This document shows positions 60,374-64,000 of a DNA stretch of 64,000 nt, piece by piece (the stretch's first letter is position 1; each line of letters starts with the position of its first letter). The stretch comes from UBA10107 sp963835585 (GTDB lineage Archaea; Nanobdellota; Nanobdellia; Woesearchaeales; UBA10107): NCBI GenBank assembly GCA_963835585.1, contig CAWIGF010000001.1, positions 186,001 to 250,000 of the forward strand. The letters run 5' to 3'. Under the pieces are notes generated by a model. That model was not told the origin of the DNA and did not search any database. It worked only from the letters and a program-made list of their open reading frames with translations. A program made the translations under genes and the position numbers.

Positions 60374-61727
60374 CTTTTTTCCACTTGACTCCATCTTTGG
60401 TGTCAAGCAATTCTATTCCTTTTGCTTTCAATTCATCTCTTATTCTATCTGCTGTTTTGAAATCTTTGATTTTCTTCGCTTCATCTCTCTTTTCAATAAG
60501 AGTTTCAATGTCCTTGTTTATGGAACCAGAATCGAACTTCATGAAATCAAATAACTCGTCTAATTCTTTCATGAACGAAAGCACGTGCTTTCCTGCCTTG
60601 CCTTCTTTGTTTATATCCTTTATAAACTTAAATAAAGATGCAATCGCAATCGGCGTATTGATATCATCATTCAACGAGTTCATCACTGCTTTCCTAGTTT
60701 CTGTTATTTTTTTTGTGTTTTGCTTGTCATCATAGGCTTTATCTATGCTGAATATAAAATCATCAATCCTCTGAAGACTTTGCTTTGCCTGCTCAAGAAG
60801 CTCAGAGGCATAATTAAGCGGCATGCGATAATGGTTTGATAGGAAGAAATACCGCAATACACGATAATCATACTGCTTCAATGCCTCCCTTACTGTCAAA
60901 AAGTTCCCTTTGCTCTTGCTCATTTTTTCAGAGTTTATGTTGAGAAATCCGGTATGCATCCAATACCTGACCAATGGTTTTTTTCCGGACGCGGACTCCA
61001 TTTGCGCAATCTCTGCCTCGTGATGCGGAAAGATCAAGTCGACAGAGCCTCCGTGGATGTCATATTGTGGACCGAAGAACTCCTCGGTGATTGCAGTATC
61101 TTCTATGTGCCAGCCCGGTCTTCCCTTGCCCAATTCGGTATCCCAAAATGGCTCGCCTGGTTTTTCGAATTTCCAAAGGCAGAAATCTCCCTTGTTTCTT
61201 TTTTCCTCGTTTTCATCTATCCTTGAAATTGAGTCCTCTTCCTGCAAAGCGGTTCTTCCAGATAACTTTCCGTACTCACTGAATTTTCTCAGATCGAAGT
61301 AATAGCCGTCGTTTATTTTGTAGGCAAATCCTCTTTCAAGCAGAGTTTTGACTTGCTTCACGATCTGAGGAATATAGTTAGTAGCCCGCGCATATTTTGA
61401 AACAGAGGTATTGTGCAATGCTGCCATGTCTTCTTTGTAGAATGTTTCAAATTCTTTTGCAAGCTCCTTGGGTGTTTTTTTCTTTTCACTTGCCCTCTTT
61501 ATTATCTTGTCGTCTATATCTGTTATATTTTGCAGATAAAAGACATCAAACCCAGATTTTCTAAGGAATCTCACGATGAAATCAAACTGCGTATAGGTCT
61601 TTGCATGGCCCAGGTGAGAATAATCATATACAGTTGGGCCACATACAAAAAGGTTTATTTTCTTATCACTCATAGGCTTGAATCTTTCTATTTTCCTTCC
61701 AAGTGTGTTATAAATTTTCAGTTCCAT
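60366..61727 (-). CDS. cysS: Cysteinyl-tRNA synthetase
   Basis: A 453-aa class I synthetase. Seen: VCGPTVYDYSHLGHAKTYTQ with the HIGH-equivalent and zinc Cys, the DLIFPHHEAEIAQME zinc region, KMSKSKGNFLTV and a short C-terminal helical domain. Length is normal. It is the last gene of the nop5-fibrillarin-phosphoesterase run, starting 3 bp after the phosphoesterase gene stop. It converges on valS. Confidence 0.96.
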   Translation of the reverse strand: MELKIYNTLGRKIERFKPMSDKKINLFVCGPTVYDYSHLGHAKTYTQFDFIVRFLRKSGFDVFYLQNITDIDDKIIKRASEKKKTPKELAKEFETFYKEDMAALHNTSVSKYARATNYIPQIVKQVKTLLERGFAYKINDGYYFDLRKFSEYGKLSGRTALQEEDSISRIDENEEKRNKGDFCLWKFEKPGEPFWDTELGKGRPGWHIEDTAITEEFFGPQYDIHGGSVDLIFPHHEAEIAQMESASGKKPLVRYWMHTGFLNINSEKMSKSKGNFLTVREALKQYDYRVLRYFFLSNHYRMPLNYASELLEQAKQSLQRIDDFIFSIDKAYDDKQNTKKITETRKAVMNSLNDDINTPIAIASLFKFIKDINKEGKAGKHVLSFMKELDELFDFMKFDSGSINKDIETLIEKRDEAKKIKDFKTADRIRDELKAKGIELLDTKDGVKWKKVN

Positions 61728-61730
61728 GAT

Positions 61731-62621
61731 TTACCGTATAAGCTTCACGCTTTTAACCTTTTTTGTTTCGGTATCAATCGATATAATGGAACCTTTTCCT
61801 TCATACGCGGCCCCGCCATTGACAACGACAGTCCGCCCAATCCTGATAATTCCTTGGTCCTCATGCATATGGCCGCAAATCGCAAGAAATGGTTTCCTAT
61901 CAATTATTATCCTTTTTGCCAGCCAGCTTCCATAGTGTTCTCCGTTCATAGGTCCTTGTTTTATCTTGTCAAGCCTTGTCATGTAAGGAGCATTATGTGT
62001 TATGAAGACTGTGTTTTTTCCAATCAACTTGCTTAATTTTGAGTAATATCTTTTGTTGTCATTATTCATGCTTTTAACATATCTCCTAGCTTTTCTTCCG
62101 TGTTTCTTGATGAGGCTTCTTCTGTATCTTTTTGAAACAAATCCTGGATATGAACTCCTTGGATATCCTGCAAATTCAACTCCTTTCTCTTTTTTCGTAG
62201 AGAAATCAATTAATATTACGTTTTCGCATGAATTTAGAACACAATAGAATTTTTTGATATAGGCCTTTTCATCCTTATTTAGTTTGATTTTGCTTCCTAT
62301 GTCAAACCATTTCGAATAATCCCAATTTCCTGTTGCTATTATGACTGGTTTTCCTAAGCTATCCAGCGTCTTCAACACTTTACTTCCTGTGTTGAAGCTC
62401 CTGTCCTCTATTTTCTTTGCCTTTTTCTTTCCTATGAAATCAGACAATGGCTTGTTTGTCCCATAGACATATTTGAAGTACAGTTTGTTAAGCTCATTGT
62501 CTCCTGCAAAATCACCAGGACTAACAATCAAATCGATATCCTTTCTTTTCGCTATTTTCAACAATTTATTCGGAAACCTGCCGTGAAAATCACCTACATC
62601 TAGAATCTTTATCTCACTCAT
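61731..62621 (-). CDS. Calcineurin-like metallophosphoesterase
   Basis: A 296-aa phosphoesterase. Seen: DVGDFHGRFPNKL, VSPGDFAGD, TGNWD, FITHNAPY and CGHMHEDQGI, the full set of metal ligands. The substrate cannot be told. It overlaps fibrillarin by 4 bp and precedes cysS by 3 bp, so it belongs to the same operon. No signal peptide or DNA-binding extension is seen. Confidence 0.88.
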   Translation of the reverse strand: MSEIKILDVGDFHGRFPNKLLKIAKRKDIDLIVSPGDFAGDNELNKLYFKYVYGTNKPLSDFIGKKKAKKIEDRSFNTGSKVLKTLDSLGKPVIIATGNWDYSKWFDIGSKIKLNKDEKAYIKKFYCVLNSCENVILIDFSTKKEKGVEFAGYPRSSYPGFVSKRYRRSLIKKHGRKARRYVKSMNNDNKRYYSKLSKLIGKNTVFITHNAPYMTRLDKIKQGPMNGEHYGSWLAKRIIIDRKPFLAICGHMHEDQGIIRIGRTVVVNGGAAYEGKGSIISIDTETKKVKSVKLIR

Positions 62622-63289
62622 CTCTTTTTCACCACGAAAAGAATATGGTCCTTTTCGAATGGATCAAGCTTTTTTTGGTCAACAATGACCATTTTCTTCT
62701 GCAGTTCCGTCTGCACCATCCTGAATATGTCGTCAGGTCTTTTCGTGACATCGACAGATCTTGCTTTTACTGCCAGCAATCCAAACCCTCCTTGTTTGAG
62801 GAATGTATCGCAGTTCTTAAGGAATATCTCTACCTGGTTTTTCTGCGCGACATCCTGGAAAATCACATCGACATCAGCAACAAACTCAGTGTACCTTTCC
62901 GGATGATTCGCATCGTCCATTATAGGTAGTATGTTTTCCCTTTTTTCAACGAGGAATATAAAGTCATGCATGACTCTCGGCGCAAAATCCACTCCATATA
63001 CAAATCCTTCTTTTTCTACCAAATCCGAAACGTGAGAAACCGTAGTTCCTGAGGCACATCCAAGATAGAGAACTTTCGAACCTGGCTTAATCCCTATTTG
63101 AGACAGGCCTTTGAATATTCCGGCACCTAATTTTGATTTGAACGGATCCCATACACGATATGTCTCATTTCCTTCAGTAATCAGTTCCTCTCCATAAACT
63201 GACTCCTTAACGAGCGCCTTTGTTGCAATAAATGGATGTTTCCCGTTTCCAAAATATACTCCTTTAAGTTGTTTATGTGGCTGAATCAT
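62618..63289 (-). CDS. flpA: Fibrillarin, box C/D RNA 2'-O-methyltransferase
   Basis: A 223-aa SAM-dependent methyltransferase that modifies rRNA and tRNA under guide-RNA direction. Seen: YRVWDPFKSKLGAGIFKG, the SAM motif VLYLGCASGTTVSHVSD, GVDFAPRVMHD and DVIFQDVAQKNQVEIFLKN with the catalytic Asp. Length is normal. It overlaps the Nop5 gene by 4 bp and the phosphoesterase gene by 4 bp. No guide RNA gene was identified in the window. Confidence 0.96.
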   Translation of the reverse strand: MIQPHKQLKGVYFGNGKHPFIATKALVKESVYGEELITEGNETYRVWDPFKSKLGAGIFKGLSQIGIKPGSKVLYLGCASGTTVSHVSDLVEKEGFVYGVDFAPRVMHDFIFLVEKRENILPIMDDANHPERYTEFVADVDVIFQDVAQKNQVEIFLKNCDTFLKQGGFGLLAVKARSVDVTKRPDDIFRMVQTELQKKMVIVDQKKLDPFEKDHILFVVKKR

Positions 63290-64000
63290 TGTTTCAACTC
63301 TTTTGCTTTATCTTCTACCTGGGACGATAAAGTATCTCCAAAGAATTTCCCCTTGAAAAAATCTATTTTCGAGGCAATACTTATCTTGTCAGCTAACGTT
63401 CGTGCCATTTTTCCTTTATTCTTCTGTATAACTTTATTCACAAGCGCGTGCTCATGGAGAATTCCATATTTTGGAGGAAGATTTCTTCTGTTTCTCAAGT
63501 GTCTGAACAATGCCTTTTCAGCGCCTAATAGTTGTATCGTTGATGCAGGAAATTTGGATAATCTTTCCAATGAACCAGCCAACGACAATAATTTTGCTCC
63601 TATTTGGACTCCTGCAACTGCAGTCACATTCGGACATGTTGCTTTCATCATGTCTTCAAGGTATTTCTCCTGTATGTGCCTGAAATCAAACAAAGACTTA
63701 ACTTCATTAGCAAGTCTCATTATTGAATCAATGTCCTTTTGCTTCAAATCAGCTCCCATCGGGTCATTGATCCTGAATTCTGAAATCAACTCCTTCTTCT
63801 GTTTTTGAAGAATTTGATCAGTAAATGTTTCGTGATCCGTGAACAGCTTTGATATTTCCGGATTGTAAAGTTCATAACATTCACGCAATCTTTTGGCAAG
63901 AAGGTTTACTGCCTTGTCCACTTCATCGATGCTTGAAACAGTCTGGATGATAAGCAAATCGTCCTTTACAGAAACTCTTAGTTTCGCTTTGACGACCTTT
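63286..64000 (-). CDS. Nop5 (box C/D RNP protein), N-terminus cut by the window end
   Basis: The 3' part of Nop5, the scaffold that joins fibrillarin and L7Ae on box C/D RNA. The frame is open to the window edge at 64000 (the codons before 63957 read in-frame, e.g. KLRVSVKDD), so the apparent start at 63957 (a TTG) is not the real one. Seen: a coiled-coil region, and the Nop domain signature with TAVAGVQIGAKLLSLAGSLE, LLGAEKALFRHLRNR and PPKYGILHEH. The N-terminal fibrillarin-binding domain lies outside. Overlaps fibrillarin by 4 bp. Confidence 0.95.
   Translation of the reverse strand, partial: KVVKAKLRVSVKDDLLIIQTVSSIDEVDKAVNLLAKRLRECYELYNPEISKLFTDHETFTDQILQKQKKELISEFRINDPMGADLKQKDIDSIMRLANEVKSLFDFRHIQEKYLEDMMKATCPNVTAVAGVQIGAKLLSLAGSLERLSKFPASTIQLLGAEKALFRHLRNRRNLPPKYGILHEHALVNKVIQKNKGKMARTLADKISIASKIDFFKGKFFGDTLSSQVEDKAKELKQ

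Noticed and set aside
61413..62036. A 207-aa plus-strand ORF antisense to cysS and the phosphoesterase gene
   Set aside because: Both minus-strand genes have full family motifs over this stretch, so the antisense frame is a shadow.
63286..63957. Nop5 starting at 63957
   Set aside because: The codon is TTG and the frame stays open and Nop5-like to the window edge, so the gene is cut by the window, not short.

Overview
The window is chromosomal DNA of an AT-rich archaeon. Archaeal markers are Nop5/fibrillarin, Cdc48, GatD/GatE, RtcB plus archease, RfcL, an archaeal/eukaryotic-type GlyRS, archaeal TATA boxes about 28 bp upstream of many starts (many mRNAs look leaderless), and three tRNA genes with bulge-helix-bulge introns. 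Small conserved proteins of unknown role, a pilus-like ATPase locus and several bacterial-type information genes make a DPANN lineage (Woesearchaeota/Pacearchaeota or a relative) the best guess. This is inference; no rRNA is present. Coding density is very high and no gap exceeds about 300 bp. I see no CRISPR array, insertion sequence or rRNA.

Layout. 1-1.5 kb: a minus-strand operon of a 34-aa ORF, a retron-like reverse transcriptase with WVDD instead of YxDD, and an unknown 140-aa partner; this is the best candidate for an undescribed (possibly defensive) system. 1.6-7.5 kb: an HTH regulator facing a five-gene run ending in archease and RtcB (RNA ligation); RtcB carries a 504-aa intein directly before its catalytic metal-binding Cys, and tatD at the head of the run is frameshifted. 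7.6-16.7 kb: a zinc-ribbon/AbrB protein coupled to Cdc48, which has a coiled-coil insertion of about 170 residues in its first AAA lid; geranylgeranyl reductase; GatD; an Lrp regulator with palindromic operators; and a GatE lacking the GAD insertion. 16.6-24.6 kb: a divergent Nudix enzyme / Nudix-like regulator pair, tRNA-Arg and tRNA-Thr, AlkD-like protein, TruD, a UMPH-1 nucleotidase - DHH - adenylate kinase operon, and an Obg/YchF GTPase. 24.6-31.8 kb: an unknown small-gene cluster facing a tandem Lrp regulator across a perfect inverted repeat, an EamA transporter, an Era-like GTPase trio, and a PIN protein with an HTH partner.

31.9-41.4 kb: Mre11, then a long minus-strand run of translin, GatC-like, malic enzyme, GatA, MBL hydrolase, bacterial-type TGT, bacterial-type AspRS and GatB. 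This groups the parts needed for indirect Asn-tRNA(Asn) synthesis, while GatD/GatE would serve Gln-tRNA(Gln). 41.5-52 kb: a type IV pilus/archaellum-like locus of three small membrane proteins, two coiled-coil proteins, a secretion ATPase with a 516-aa intein in its Asp box, a double-domain TadC/FlaJ protein, tRNA-Phe, an OB-fold protein and a membrane protein sharing a small helical domain with one coiled-coil protein. 52-64 kb: GlyRS, RfcL, a cysteine-repeat lipoprotein, PolB with a C-terminal PIP box, ValRS, and an operon of Nop5 (cut by the window end), fibrillarin, a phosphoesterase and CysRS.
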